Shown: one piece after another, positions 13,779 to 27,547 of the stretch
How positions within the stretch are numbered: the stretch's first letter is position 1
Layout: the number at the start of each line of letters is the position of its first letter
Made by a program: the position numbers and the translations under genes
Notes under the pieces: generated by a model
Databases searched by the model: none
Seen by the model: only the letters and a program-made list of their open reading frames with translations
Told to the model about the DNA's origin: nothing
Source of the DNA: Anas platyrhynchos
Lineage: Eukaryota > Chordata > Aves > Anseriformes > Anatidae
NCBI RefSeq assembly: GCF_047663525.1
Contig: NC_092589.1
Span: forward strand, 27,711,001 to 27,775,000
DNA: 64,000 nt
Direction of reading: 5' to 3'

Positions 13779-16013
13779 CCCGCCATTCAGACACTGAGAT
13801 GCCTGGGGACCTTGGCATCCCTCTTTGAATTTTGACATTGATCAAGTGTCACTTTCTGGGGTATTCAAGCAGATTAGGAAAATGTTTCTGAAGGCTAACT
13901 AGAGGGGATTAAATCTCAAAGCTGGATGCATAGCCAGCCACTTTCTCAATTTTAGAGAAACAGAGTTACTGATTCAGTTTGTGACAAGTTACTGCTCCTA
14001 ATAAAATGATTCCTAGGATGACTCTGAAAACATGAAACCAGTCACCAAAAATACATTATTAAATAAAAAGAATTGTTACTATAAGCCAAGTACAAAAATG
14101 GATTTTCTAGCATTCAGCAGTATGTATGTGTATAGTTGACCATAAGAAATAAAGTTAAGGATGGAAAAAGCTAAAAATTTGCTTGTAAAATTTAAACTGG
14201 AATAATGAATCAGTACAGAATTGAGTGGGAGAACAAAGTGGGCAGTCTGAAACAGTAACTGGTATAAAATACTAAAAGTATGTAAATGTCATGTATAGAA
14301 AACTTTAGAGTGACAGCCCTAGAAGGTACAAATTGACATTGTATATCAAGAAATCTTATTAAGTAGGTAGAAGTACTGAGATACTGTAAGGGTAGAAAAA
14401 GTCCAAAAAGGAAAGAAACGGGACAGTCAAACTTCTTTATCATAACAGTCATTTAAGTAGGTTCAGCATTCAGTTCCCTGTAGGCTGCTAATTGCATATC
14501 CACCTGCCATCCAGTTCTGAAATTAGGCCTTTGTGTTCTTGATAAACTGGTCATTTAAATACTGAATACATGTAATATTACTGAAGGAATTAGGGCTATA
14601 TTGTATCCAAAGGTTTCTTTTAACTGGGTGAAATTTTCTTTCCTTAAGGTGAAAAAGAGTACAACAGGTGAAAATCTTGTTTTTGTCAATATTCATCCTT
14701 TCTTAGGCTTTCCAGCATCTTAATAAAGATCATCCTACGTCTGAATAGCATTAGTGTATTTATTGTTATTCTTTTAAATGCATCTTTCTGTTGTTACAGG
14801 GTTAATGTGAAATTTTCTCCTGACTAAAGTTAAAAAAATTGCATGACAACATGAGAAAAAAGAATTCTATCTGGGAAGAAGACAGACTTACTAGTGGACA
14901 AGAACACCATTTAGTACAGAGGGTTTCCAAATCTGGATTTCTTCAGAAAGTCTGAGAAGCCTGGCATCTTCTTTACAGTGGATTCTGGTGTCTGATAATT
15001 ACCCAGGGACAGTGGTTACTGAATTACTTTCTGCTTGAAGATTTCAGTTTGAAAACATAGGTATAGAAAGAGAGATTAATACTATCAGCATCTATGTTGT
15101 TTAGAAAAACAGGGTCAAGTTACACTCACTCATATCACTGGATGTCCTTAGCTTAACACTGTTTCAAGATAGTGTTGAAATTTATGGACTAAAAATATCC
15201 ACTCTAAGTGACAACTAAATGGAATCAGACCTATAAGGCTGTTTTATGTAACACAGAAAGGGAAAGAAAAGCCAACAGAGCCAGACCAAGAAGGAATCTT
15301 TCCATCAGTTAGCATAACAGACTTTTAGATTTCATCTCTTGAGATTTATGTTTACCACTACCCCTAAATATGTGTATGAGTATCTGGAGAGTAGTACCAG
15401 CCAGGAGGCACACAAAATATATAAACTTTCTAGTCATCTGAAAGAAATTTTACGGCTCCTTACCTAGTCAGAGCTCTAAGGGAAGGCAAGAACACAGCTG
15501 AGAGCTACATTTTGGCCATAGTTCTTGCACCTGAGACTGGGCTGTGTAAGCTCAAATATCTTAAAATTTAATTTTCTTACCAAAAAGTGGGCTGTTAATG
15601 GAGGTAGAAAAAAAAACACTTTTTATTAAGCAGAACCTAGCATGTACAGTATACACATACACTCTTTGGGACACAGAAGTAGTAACCATCTGTACAATGA
15701 AACCCCTTCAGCAAGCAAAATTTGTGTTCACATCTCAGTTTCTGAGATGACCTTGTTCTCAGATATTGTCTAACCTTTTTCCAAGCAATTTTATTTCTCC
15801 TGCTGTTCTGATGTCTCTGTAACACTGCTGTTCTTCACTGTTTTGGTATGTGTTGTAGGACCCAGCGTGTCAAATGACACAGTATCATGTCTTCCTGTTG
15901 TTAAATGTCCTTTGCTTGAAGGATTACTTAAGCATCAAACTGGCATCACTTCTTTTGATACAAACACTAAGAGCATGAGAGTTTTTTGGGGGGCAAGGGA
16001 CTTCCTCCTGGTT

Positions 16014-16053
16014 TGTATAAAGCACTGTGTAACTGTATAAAGCACTGCATAAC
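16014..16053. repeat. 20-bp tandem duplication, two copies
   Basis: The copies tgtataaagcactgtgtaac (16014-16033) and tgtataaagcactgcataac (16034-16053) differ at two bases. Confidence 0.92.
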
Positions 16054-18391
16054 TTGATGGCCAATATAAACTGTTTTTTCACATTTCATCTTTGATCCAA
16101 TGGAGCAAGCACTTACCTAACTTATAAAAATGTTTTGTTCTTTGTGGTGATTTTTCCCTAGGATATCACCTTAAGAGATTAGCGCTGTTTCTAAAGCTTT
16201 GATGTTCAGTGCTCACATCTGATCCTCTGAAATGAATTTTCCAGGAGACAGGATCTGATACAAAGGTAATGATTTCTCAGTCCGAGTGCATGGCACACTC
16301 ACTCTCTTCAATGCTGTTTAATTCAATGCCATTTAAAAAATGTCAAACCCATTCTGAACAATTGCATGTTCCATTTTTCCAGTAGAGAGTGTTAATTCTC
16401 TCAAATGAACTGAGTGTGACAGATACCAGTCAAGAGCTCATTGCTCATTTCAGAAATGCTTGAATACTACGGTGTTGAAGGGAAATGTTATGTAAAACAG
16501 AAGGGTTGCTCAGAACTTGCATGGCAATGCTCAAATATCTGCATTAACTATTGCAGGAGACACCCTTTTAGAATCAGACCTTGGTGCATTAGATTCAATA
16601 ACATACAAAGCTAAGGAATTTACTCCCATGCTTACTACTTTTAAATACTATCACATGAGGCTATTGATGCATTGCTTTCAATTGGACCAGATGCACAAGA
16701 ACATAAGCACAAGGCACAAATGTGATTTTTTACAAAGCTTTCTTATATACGGTTTCTTAAGACTTTCTTGTCAAAAGACATTTTTCTTCTCTGGCAAATC
16801 AAGGAATGAGAGAAAGTGATGGCTGACACTAAAGGGATTTACTGGTCGTATTCCAGGTCTTGGATATACTCTCGAAACTGTAAGTTAAACAGCAAATCGT
16901 AACTTGTAATGTAAACTGTAGAGCAAACCTCTTCTTTCTGTGGTTTTCACATGCAAACCAGAATAACTAGATATTCTATCTGCACTCAAGGAAAATCAAA
17001 GCTAGAGTAAGCAGCAAATGGGGGTGAGATGCCAGGTCATTGGCCAAGATGAGCAGTCTGCTCCTGGTAAAATAATAATAATTGTGGAAGGTGTTGCTAT
17101 GTTACTGCAGGGGGCATATATCTCACTGGGGCATCTCAGGAGATGTTGAATCAGAGTAATGCCCATGGATGCATCTGATCTTGCTCCCATGGGATGGCAC
17201 TATCCCTCCCCACTGGAAGTAGATGTGGTGCTGTGCAAACGTAGGATGCTGTGCATCCTTCTGGATGTTCCTGGGTATGTTCCTGGGTGTTGCACTGATG
17301 GCTTTCTGTAACCAGGAGAACAATTCCCTCTCTCTCCCTATTTTAAATTGCAGACCTTCATCTAAGGCATTGTTGTCAGAAAATTGAGAGATATGTATTT
17401 GGTTATGGTTGAATTGCTATCCATAGTGACACCAAGAAGCATCAGATGCTTGAACAGAAAGTTTTCTATGGCTGTTCAGGATCAAACTGAAAAAAATACC
17501 AACAGAATTTGGATCATAAAGCAAATCTTCATCTCCTCTCACCTCCTCAGGGCCTGACTGCTGGCAAAGAGATTGGGGTGTTTATCTTTTACTGTTCTTA
17601 TGTAGCAGTGTTCTTGTGGAGTGTTCTGTGCTAACTGTTCCCCTTACAGCACTGGGCTATCTTCAGTGGTACTGTTACACTTCCCTGTACATCTATATAC
17701 TCCCAACTTACAATCAACATGTATTTAAATTGGCTGTAATGGAGTTTTATAGTCTGAGCACTGTATATTTGGGGGAGGCATGCAAAACCAATTTCCTGGC
17801 ATACAGGGTATGCATGAACAGTGTCGCTTTCCTTACCCTCTGTACTTCTCTGTGAACAGTTGTGCAGTCCAGCATGGTTCTCAAAGAAGCTCAGTGCAGG
17901 CCTGACTGCATCATTTCCTCACATAGCACCTTGCTTCACCCCATGGATGTGACTTGCTGCTCTGTCCCTGTAGGTAGCTATGGCATTGCCTTTTTTTTTC
18001 TGCCTTGCTTTTCTTTTTCTGGTCACATACTGAGTTTTGTTTCATTTTAGAAAATGGGCAGCAAGCATATGAAGAGGTATTTTTTACTGCTAATGTCACT
18101 GCAGATGGGAGCGTAGTCTCACTGAGAAATCTACTTTGGATGTATTCCATTAAATGTAGTGAGAGAAGGCTTTTTCAGGAGCATGTAGTTTTTGTGATTC
18201 ATACTCTGGTCAAAAAGATGGGGCTTATATATTTATATAGCTGCTGAAATAAAAATAGACACATGCTTAGTGAGGCCATCCAGTTGCTGGGGCATGGGCT
18301 GTGCACATCAGTTGATTCATGTATTTTTTCTGTTGCATTTTTTGTTTTACAAAAGTTCCCCTTTGGTAGCTTTATCATCTCAAAGTCATCT

Positions 18392-18434
18392 AGGAGAATA
18401 AGAGGAGGGGGAGGAGGATAAGAGGAGGAGGAGG
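18392..18434. repeat. Purine-rich GGA/AGG simple repeat
   Basis: An almost pure purine tract made of aagaggaggagg-type units, with an internal duplicated 'ataagagga' start. Confidence 0.85.
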
Positions 18435-21409
18435 TACTTTGTATAACAACAAAATTCTAATATGTATTCTGCCAAAAATTCAGTAGTAATATCTTGAATA
18501 ATGCATGCTTAAAAGAAAAATTTGTTATCATACTAAGAAGAATTAATAAAGAAATTAATAAAGAAAAATCATTTCAGCTTGATAACTAGTTTTAAAAAAT
18601 TGTAAGAGACAATTAGTTTCTGGGTGGTGAAGTAATATCCTGAAGAAAGTTGAACCTTTTAAAAGTTGAACAAATGAACCTCAACAAAACAGTATGGAAA
18701 CTGCAACTGGTAGCAATACTGGGGTGACTAGAAATCTTTATTATCTCTAGATCTAGTCTTTACTATGTCAAGATCCAGTAAGATCAAGATTAAATCAAGG
18801 GTACATCCCGTTGAACTTTTAACTATTGGCTTTTGTATGCTACTGGACAAATCTGAAAAAACAGAAAACTAGGGTTTTTCTACTTCTATGAAAAATGCAG
18901 GTACTTACTCTTGCAAGGTTTAGGGAAATGACATAGTTATCTCTGCTTGTGCTGAAATCTTTCCTCTAGTAAAATTCCAATGATCTGCTTGCTTTTGGCT
19001 TGTCTGAACAAGACTGACTTTTTTTCTTTTTTCTTTTTTTTTTTTTCTTTCTAATGATGAAGAAGCAGAATATATAAAATACTCCACTGTGTGAAAACAA
19101 ATCAAAACATGACTGACTGTTTTCTCTTTCTAAAATATATGTTGAGTAAAGCCACTGTCTTTTCTCTTCCACTGATTCTTTGGGCCCACAGATGCTGAAA
19201 TTAAAGGAAGGCACATTTGAGACTGGACTGTTATCATCCAATCCTGACAGATGTCTTGTCCGTGCACTGCTAGGAAGAAGGAAGGGTATTATCATCCCCG
19301 TAAGTTAGGCTAAATCCATGACATCAATTGGAATATAAATAATGGACAACAGTTGAGTTTCACCATCACCTCCTATCTCATGTCCATTTTCCTTCCTACG
19401 CTCTTCTTAGAGGTCCTTTTCTGACCTCTGTGTGTCTGTGTTCTCCTAGGAGGTGTGACTTAGCTGATTAAGACTGTGGCATGTCTTGTTTCACTGCTAT
19501 GAACCCATGACTAAAAGGGCAGCTAAAAGCAGCATTGTAATCATCAGACACTGCTAGGAGTTTGCCAGGTTTTGGAGTGGTTGATAAGACCCTGTACTGG
19601 GCCTGTCTTTTTCCAGGTGCAAGTGAGAGTTGAAAGTAAGATACACCAAAATAGCAGCTCTTTTTCTTCATATTTTCTGTACTTTTCTCCCCTTCTTTCT
19701 GTTTGGTTTGCTTTAAAGACTAGTACCAATTTCAACTAGCTATCATTTTGTCCCAAAGGAACACTTACTGCCCTCTTTAAGACAAAGTAGAAGGGCTTTC
19801 CCTTATGAAAGCTCTCTCTAAAGACTGTAGCAATGGAAGATGAAAAATGCGTTTAATGTGCTTTACCTTTTTTCTACTTATTTAAGAAAAAATCAAACCA
19901 TTTTAATGGTATTTCTACTGTGAAACCAAATTGACATGATAAACCTCTTAAGTTCTTTACATTACCATGCTCAGCTAAACACTTTTGACTCACTTTTTCT
20001 ATACAAAGTGATACACTTCCTTACCTGGTTATTTGAGAGAGTCAAGTTCTCTTGACCTTTTGGGAAATGTTCCAACCATGAGGACATCTGTCTGACTGGA
20101 GTTCTACCCTGAAATCCTCAAACCTTACGGTGAACAGCAGCAGTTAACATTTTATCTCTGACTAGCAAGAACAGTTGCTTTGAATATCAGCAAATAATCT
20201 TAGAAGGGAGAAGTGAAATATGCTTATAACAACTTTCTCCCAGCCCTAATCAGAGACCAAGATGTTTGCCATCTGCAGGAAGCTCCTCTAATATGGGTTT
20301 TCAAAATGGAGCAGATATAAAGCATGACTGCTTTCTACACCATTTGGTGCATGGACAAAAGCATGCTACATAAATTTCAGGGTTCTGCTTTTAATTTGGC
20401 AAAAAATAAAGTGGTGTATCATGCCATATGTGGTAAAACAAATAAGCACTGCTCTGTGGATAAAACTAGCTTTCTGTGCCACTTGAAGTGGACCAGATAG
20501 TACTTTTCAGCTGCATTTGTACACAATGGGCAGAGCTCAGAGGGGGTGGTTATGCAAGCACTGCAAGGGAAAATAAATGCATAGAAGTATCACTGCAAAT
20601 AGCTGCCTTCTTGAGATTCAGTATATATTTAGTTCCTGTGTTGTTTCTTTCTTTCAGCAGTAGTGAAGATAATGAGCTTCAAGGACTGTGGGAACCTGCA
20701 ATTGCAGCAGAACTGAGATATCTTGCAAAAACATTAAAAGGACAACAGGAGATCGCACTTGAGGGGAGAGGAAGTGCAGAACTATGTATGCGGCTACTTG
20801 AATGACAAAGCTTTATGTCAAGACTCATTAAATGCCCTGCTTTGTGCTTCTTTTCCTTTGCTAGGATTAATGTGTCATTTGAATGTTTTATCTTGCCTGT
20901 GAACAATTGTATTTATGAATTCTGAAAGCAGATCCAAAGTGGAGGAGCCACTGTACAGAGCAGTCGCAGTTCTTTCCCCTGCAGCCACATGACATTGAAA
21001 TACAACTGAGGATCCCAACGACCACTGCTCCTATCAGCTGGGGGGCTAGGCTGAGGTGAGCAATAGCAGTATCACTACAGAGAATAGCAATTTTAGAACT
21101 AATATTACCTGATGAGGGCAAAAATTGTTAAGTGGTTCACTCCTTTAGGCTCCTACATGGCTTTAACTCAAAATAAATAAGGTCTGCTCTGTGGCCCAAA
21201 TGGGGGCTTGTCTTTGTGTCTTGTAATAGATGCACTTTTCTGCAGGAGAGGTAAAGCAGTATTGGTTCTCTCATCCCGAAAGTTTAATTCAGTGGAGAGT
21301 GCACTTGGTGCTGCTGTGGTTGCACTGATAGTTCTATCCTTCCATATACCTATTCTGTTTTGTAAGATCAGTGAAGAATGTTAGCATTATTCAAGCATAC
21401 ATGGCTTGA

Positions 21410-21652
21410 AGCTGTGTCAGGGAAGGGTCAGGCTGGATGTCAGGAACAGTTTCTTCACCAAGAGGGCGGTCATGCACTTGGACAGGCCCCCCATGGCAGT
21501 GGCCATGGCATTGAGCCTGCCAGAGTTCAAGGAGCTTTTGGGCAATGCTCTCAGACACATGGTTTGATTTTTTGGGTAGTCCTTTGGGGACCCTGGAGTT
21601 GGACTCAATGATCCTTGTGGGTTCCTTCCAACTTGGGATATTCTGTGATTCT
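21410..21652 (+). mobile_element. CR1 LINE 3' end, 5'-truncated
   Basis: The segment matches the 3' part of avian CR1 non-LTR retrotransposons. It shows the conserved track gtcaggctggatgtcagga...ttcttcacc...gagcctgcc...ggactcaatgatccttgtgggttccttccaac...gattctctgg. CR1 copies end in short ATTCTGTG-type repeats and lack a poly(A) tail, as here. Only untranslated or heavily decayed sequence remains, with no intact reverse transcriptase. The 5' limit is approximate because the match fades into unique DNA. Confidence 0.9.
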
Positions 21653-21912
21653 CTGGTTATGCTTTAGGATCACTAGGCAGGGACTAAAATATATTAGCAA
21701 ATTATCTGTTCTTGTTAGCAGGACAAGAGGTGAACAACAAATAAACTGTTGCCTTCTGCTAAATCAGCACAAACCTGAATGTGTCCTGTTGTTAATTGTT
21801 TATGAGCTTGTTTTAAGTTTCCTGTAGCAGTCAGTTCAAAATCTGCTAATATTGTTCCAAAACATAAAATCCTTGTTCTCTGCTGCTTTGTAGTGATATA
21901 CATCTGGGTAAC

Positions 21913-21960
21913 GTGGGTGTAAAATGTTATCGCTCTGTCGTGGGAGAGCTTTACACCCAC
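21913..21960. repeat. Inverted repeat / bulged hairpin
   Basis: gtgggtgtaaa (21913-21923) is exactly complementary to tttacacccac (21950-21960). Inside it gctct (21932-21936) pairs with agagc (21945-21949), contiguous with the outer 3' arm. The result is a 16-bp stem with one 8-nt bulge and an 8-nt loop. Function is unknown. Confidence 0.85.
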
Positions 21961-24900
21961 TTTTTGCTGGTGTCAATGACTACACTTGCTAAGAGGCAAG
22001 CATGGAATCAAGCATTTAAAATAAAGTTCAATAAGCAGATTAGGCAAAGTTGTCAAAGAAAGCTGAGCTGCATAGCTGCTGTTAATGCCAGAAATCATGA
22101 TGTATTGTTAAAAAAGCAAATGTTAATTGAACAATTAAAATCCCCATTTACAATATGCAGAAAAGCCTGGGGGTTCTGCTTTAAAGCAAAGCTGAGTGTT
22201 TAAACTGAAACCATGTCTGCCTTGAAATGAAATGTGGAAATTTTCCAAACCTCTCATTTCTAAGTGGGTGACACTGCAGTGCAGCTTCCCTTCCTTGCTG
22301 GGTATGCTGGCCTGTTAGAAATGTTGAAGCTGGATGGTGCTCCACTCTTCCCGTGGTTGGAGAACAGTATCTCTACTCAGCCTGTGTCATCCTGCCTTGA
22401 GTTGGCCTTTTCACACTCTGGTTACTAGGAGGTTAGCCCTACTGAAACAGGCTAATAAAATCTCCAAAGCTATTGAGACAGCCTTGGCAAGCTTAAAGAC
22501 AAGATGATCTTAACTACAGTAGGTATGGTTCTCTAGGTTTTAATGAAGCAAAACCATTCTGCTTACAGTGACTTACTGACAACATTTTTCAATAGTTACT
22601 TCATGATATAGCTTTTATGTGACGTTTTTGCTGTATTATTAAGCAAACAGTGCATTGTCATGTAAACATTTAACAGGCTGCACAATGTTTAAGTACTAGA
22701 AAGAGAGCTGCACACTAAAAGGAGTGAAAAGAAAGATACTGCCATATCATCATAGATTTTAAAGATCAAATTAAAAAATAAAGGCAAAAATCAAGATGGG
22801 AATTAATAAATACTCACTTATTGTTTTAGTGGATATGAATTTATTCTCTGCTGTCAGATGAACCTGGGAAGCAGGAGCACCTGAGTTAAGAATCCTGGAT
22901 GATGCAAGGAGAAAAAAATCCAGCTCTTTTCTGCACTGATCACTTGTTGGTACGCCCCTGTACATGAGAAGAATGGATGAGTGTTTCAATTGGTTTATAA
23001 AGTCCCATATTCTGGAAAACATAAAGGAACTTTGACTATGGCATCAGTCTTAGCGACTTGAATCAGAGCAGAACCCATGAACTGGGAGGGAGGACTGAAC
23101 AGAAGAGTAATGTCTGGAGGGAACTATTACTCCAGAAAATTGTGAACCTTTCTTAAGGTACTAAATAGACATATCTGGGATCTTAGTGATGGTACAAAAC
23201 AATCCAATTAAGAGGTACAAAATATTTTTGTAACAATGAATGAGTACTGTGTTCTTGAGCTTAACAATTATTGAATACTTGAATTTTAAATGAGTTTGAA
23301 AGATAATTTTGTACATGATCTGTAATAACAGGTATTCCTCTTCACAAATATTTTGAAACAGGCAGTCAGCCACAATCAAATACTTACTATTAGAAAGGAT
23401 GGGAGAACTAGATGGTTCCTGTTTACAACAGTTCTTTTATTGTTATGGAAGGTGACCAGAAGCTGGTCTTCACAGATTCTAGATCCAGTTTAGTGTGGCA
23501 AACTGAAGTCTTTAACAACAGAAAGCCCTAAATACTTCCCTCCTCTCAGAATACAGAGTATTTTGCTCTACAGATGCATCCAGCTTTTCCCATTTTATTC
23601 AGTAAGCAATTAGAAATGCACTTTCCAGTTTCTAGAGGTGAGGTGATTTATTATTGCTAAGGGATGAGATACTAAGTGCCTAAACAAAATAAGTAATATA
23701 GTTTCCTCACAGAGATGAGGAAACAATTTTCTTTTTAATTATAAAAATAACGGAACCATAGTAAATATAAGTCTTGTACTCAAACAAGAAAATTATAAGT
23801 ACTGTTAATATCTTGCTTTGTTCTTAGTATGTGATACAAGTCTCCAATTAAGGAATTCTCCTACCCATTTATATTAACTATTTTTTGTCAATAAATAAAA
23901 CTATTTATTTATCTCTTATAATTTTGTTAACGAATATATTTTTTAAAATTGTATTAGTGAAATGGACAATTGAATGTTGGTTATTTACTATATTGCCTTG
24001 TCCAGATACTGTATCTACAGCAGTTAAGTACTTGTTGTGACTGGAATGTAATCTCAGTGGTTTGGGTTCTGTTGCCTCCATGGAGCTTTCACTTCTTAAT
24101 GGCTTCAGAGACTAATCTTGAGTTAAGAGCCAAACATTTTTTCCTCTGCATTACTGCAGTTGTGTTTAGATTCGTGGCTTTTAATGTCAAAAGGAAATTA
24201 TAGCTCATGCATGCCCTTCCAGGCAAAATAGCTCATGCAGGGGACATTAGAATGACTTAGAGGAAGTCTGCAATGAATTCTGGAATCAACTCATCATAAT
24301 TATAAAGAAAAACAAATCTTTTACCCCATGTAATAATCTTACATTTAAGAAATTGATAATTAACTGTGAAACCTGGGAGCCTGTGTTTTTGCTGGTCAGT
24401 GAAAATGATGGTGGGAAAAAGTATCCTCATGACAGATTTTTCCTGTCAGTATGTAAGGAACATCTATTTTTTTCCCCAGTTATCTGCTCTGGCATGTGAA
24501 CAAGGTTACTTGTGCTTACGTATCGTATTTAATGCTCACCCTTCTGACTTTGTCACCCAGTGAGGAAGTCAAAACAATACCCCCTCTTATGTGACACCAC
24601 AGACATGCAAGTATTCTAAGGTAAAAGCCAAGTGTACATTTCTCAAAATTATGGCCAGATTGTTTCCGACAATTATGAGTAACAAATATATCAGTAAAAC
24701 AGTTTGCACATTTTTTGGGGGAGAAGGGGCTCATAAAAGCCAAATTAATCATTTGATCACAGTGAACAGTTCACCTAGTAGCAGTTGTAATCCTGCACTT
24801 GTGTTGTCATAGTCACAATTCAAATGAGATGTTTGCATTAGGCCTAGTTATGAATCCAAGTTTTAAGTTTCGATTTATGGTAGTGTTTTCTGTCTTAAAG

Positions 24901-27501
24901 TGTGTAAATATTCAAGTATTGGAATTTGTTATGATACATTTGAAGAAATGGCAGCTGAAAAGTAAAAATTCTATTAATCCAATGATTTTGTAGCTCACAG
25001 GTTTAATATTAACAATTGAAAGTCCTTTAAATTTTCCTCATTTCCTTCTTCCAGTACCTCCTTTTTCTTGCCTCTTTTTTCTAGCAGCTTCTCCAGGCTT
25101 CTGCTAACATCATCACCTCCCATAATGTCTATGAGAAAAATACATTTCAACTGCTGACATAAAGGGTATTAAATTGGAGAGTGGTCAATCCAAGTGAGTT
25201 TTGTGGTGATTACCAATTCCTTTTTGTCACTAACTTATAATCATTTTGAGTAATTTAAATATATCCCTGTGCAAGTAATATTCTTTTCATTTTCTCTGAA
25301 GACACAAAAATTATTGGTTATTTCTAAAAACTTGCCAGCAACTTCCACCTTTGGTAGCCAGTGTCTGATTAATACCAATAATGCAGAGAATTCATTTTCT
25401 CTTAGCAGAAGTTTCCTGCTGTTCCCAGTGCTCGCGCTGTTTCCCTTGGCCCTTCTTCCCCCTGTGTACAAATAGTTGTCTCAGCAGCCATGGAATAATT
25501 GTTCTGCATCTCCCCAGAACAAACTGTGAGTCTGCTGTATCACTCAAACTCCATTTTTTGAAGGCAAAAATGTGAAAAAAAAACAACCAAAAATGTGAAA
25601 AAAAAACCTACCATTTGAAATAAGTCTGTTTTGAGCTTGTCCAATCTCTTAATTATTTGCATTCATAAAGGTTCTTGGATATTAAAAAGAAGAAGAAGAT
25701 ATTTCCCCACCTTTATTCAAGGGTTATTTAGGTACTCTGGTATGAACTTGTTCAGAATAAATCAGAAACGCTGAATATCTAAGTGCTTACTTGAAAACAT
25801 GTTGAAGCACCTTAAAAACCTGTTCACCTCCAATGCTTTACATGGATTTTTGAGAGACTGACACATGATTAATATCAATTATTATTAAAAAATTACCCTC
25901 CTCATTGGCTACACAAATATGGAATTCCAATTTTGAGAATTATGTACAGTTACATAAAGACGTAATTTGTAAGAAGACCTGGGCAACCAGGAAAAACTGT
26001 TTTGAGGATGGTGTTTTGTGTGCACTTTTAATGTATACTGATAATATTTTGAAATGTGATATAGTAATGCCTGCAGACAAACAAAAGAAAAAAAAGTCCC
26101 CTTCAAAAAATATTTATTTTTCCAAGTTTATGCCTCACAATAGTTTCCAGTGAATTTATTGGAAAGTACATTAGAAGAAGATTAAAAAAGCAATAAAAAC
26201 TCCAAGGAAACAGGAACATGACAACCAAGCAAACTATTATTCCCCAAGATCTAAGAAGACCCATAGCTCCTCCTTCATGGTAATAATCCTGCACACAATA
26301 ATGGAAAGAGAAGCTAAAAGCTTTGAGCTTTGCCAAGAAGGATGCTCCAAGTACTGATAATTTCTTGGTTTAGGGGGAAAGGTATAAATTTTCATGCTTG
26401 GTCACTGCCATGTTCCAGACTACACTTAGGAAAGAGCTCACCAGGTTCAGCTGATGACAGAAAGAAAAGTAACAGAAAAGGTCTCAGAAAATGACTGTTT
26501 GCGTTCAAATGCAAAATGCAACTATGGGGGAGATTTTTCCTATAATTAGACAGTGGCTTAATTTTGGGATTGTCTTTGTATTTTATTATAACTAAAGTTC
26601 TCATAAAACAGAAAAAGCTTCACTGTCATTGTATGCCTATGTGAATGGTTGTTTGCGAAGTGATTTTCTAGAGTACAGGATGTGTACTTAATGACAGACG
26701 TGCAGCTAATATTTATATATTTTATGTGTTCAGGATGAGCACTACTGAAGAAAAATGCAGTATATTATTGAACTCTGGGGAAATCATGATAGGCATATAA
26801 CTATGTGGTCTTAGTTATAATTATGCTTCCTTAACCTCTACTAATCTGCAATGAAATCACATTTTAAATTCAATTGGGAATCAAGTTTACTCATTTTATT
26901 CATTCTCCTTGTCACAGTTGGAACCTAAACTGGCACAGATTTTACACTGCATCTATTTCATTGACCACAGTGGTACTCATTTATGACGTGATAGAAGATG
27001 CAGTCCTTTTAGTTTTACACAATTTGGAATAACGTGTTCAGACAAGATTGGTATCTGTCTGGTGGTGACGTGAAGGTCTGACATACTGTAACAAAGAACA
27101 GTGTGAGGAAGAAAGGACAGTACCATTTCATTCCCATTGGTATTGCCTTATTCTGTGCTTCTAGGAAGACAAAGTTAGCATGGTGATATATTCTAGTAGA
27201 GATGGAAAAGTAAGAAACACTTGGGAGTTACCTTTATGGTACTGTATACTTGATGTTCATGGTACTTGCTATTATTTCAGACAGCAGACAATGTTTGTTT
27301 TATGTAGATTATTATTTGAGTGGGTGCATACAAACCTATCTATGAATTTTCTCCTAACATAGTATTAAGTTTCATAATGTAGATGATTACAATTTATGAA
27401 ATTAAAGTGATAAAATACTTACAATATTGTCTACATTATTTTGAGAATCTTGCTGGGGTATCTCAGAGGCACTGTTGCACTGGTGCTGCTATACTGGCTC
27501 T

Positions 27502-27547
27502 GCATCACTCCAAGAAACCTGTTTGCATCACTCCAAGAAACCTGTTT
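27502..27547. repeat. 23-bp perfect tandem duplication
   Basis: The unit beginning gcatcactccaagaaacctg occurs at 27502-27524 and 27525-27547 without a mismatch, which implies a recent origin. Confidence 0.95.

Larger units (their letters stand above)
11761..21409. other. AT-rich DNA without recognisable gene
   Basis: I see no exon or named mobile element. It contains a 32-base T-run (12609-12640), a T/GTTTT/GTTT simple repeat (13715-13778), a 20-bp duplication at 16014, a short duplicated gttcctgggt motif near 17267 and a purine-rich GGA/AGG block at 18392-18434. Open frames are short and featureless. Confidence 0.6.
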
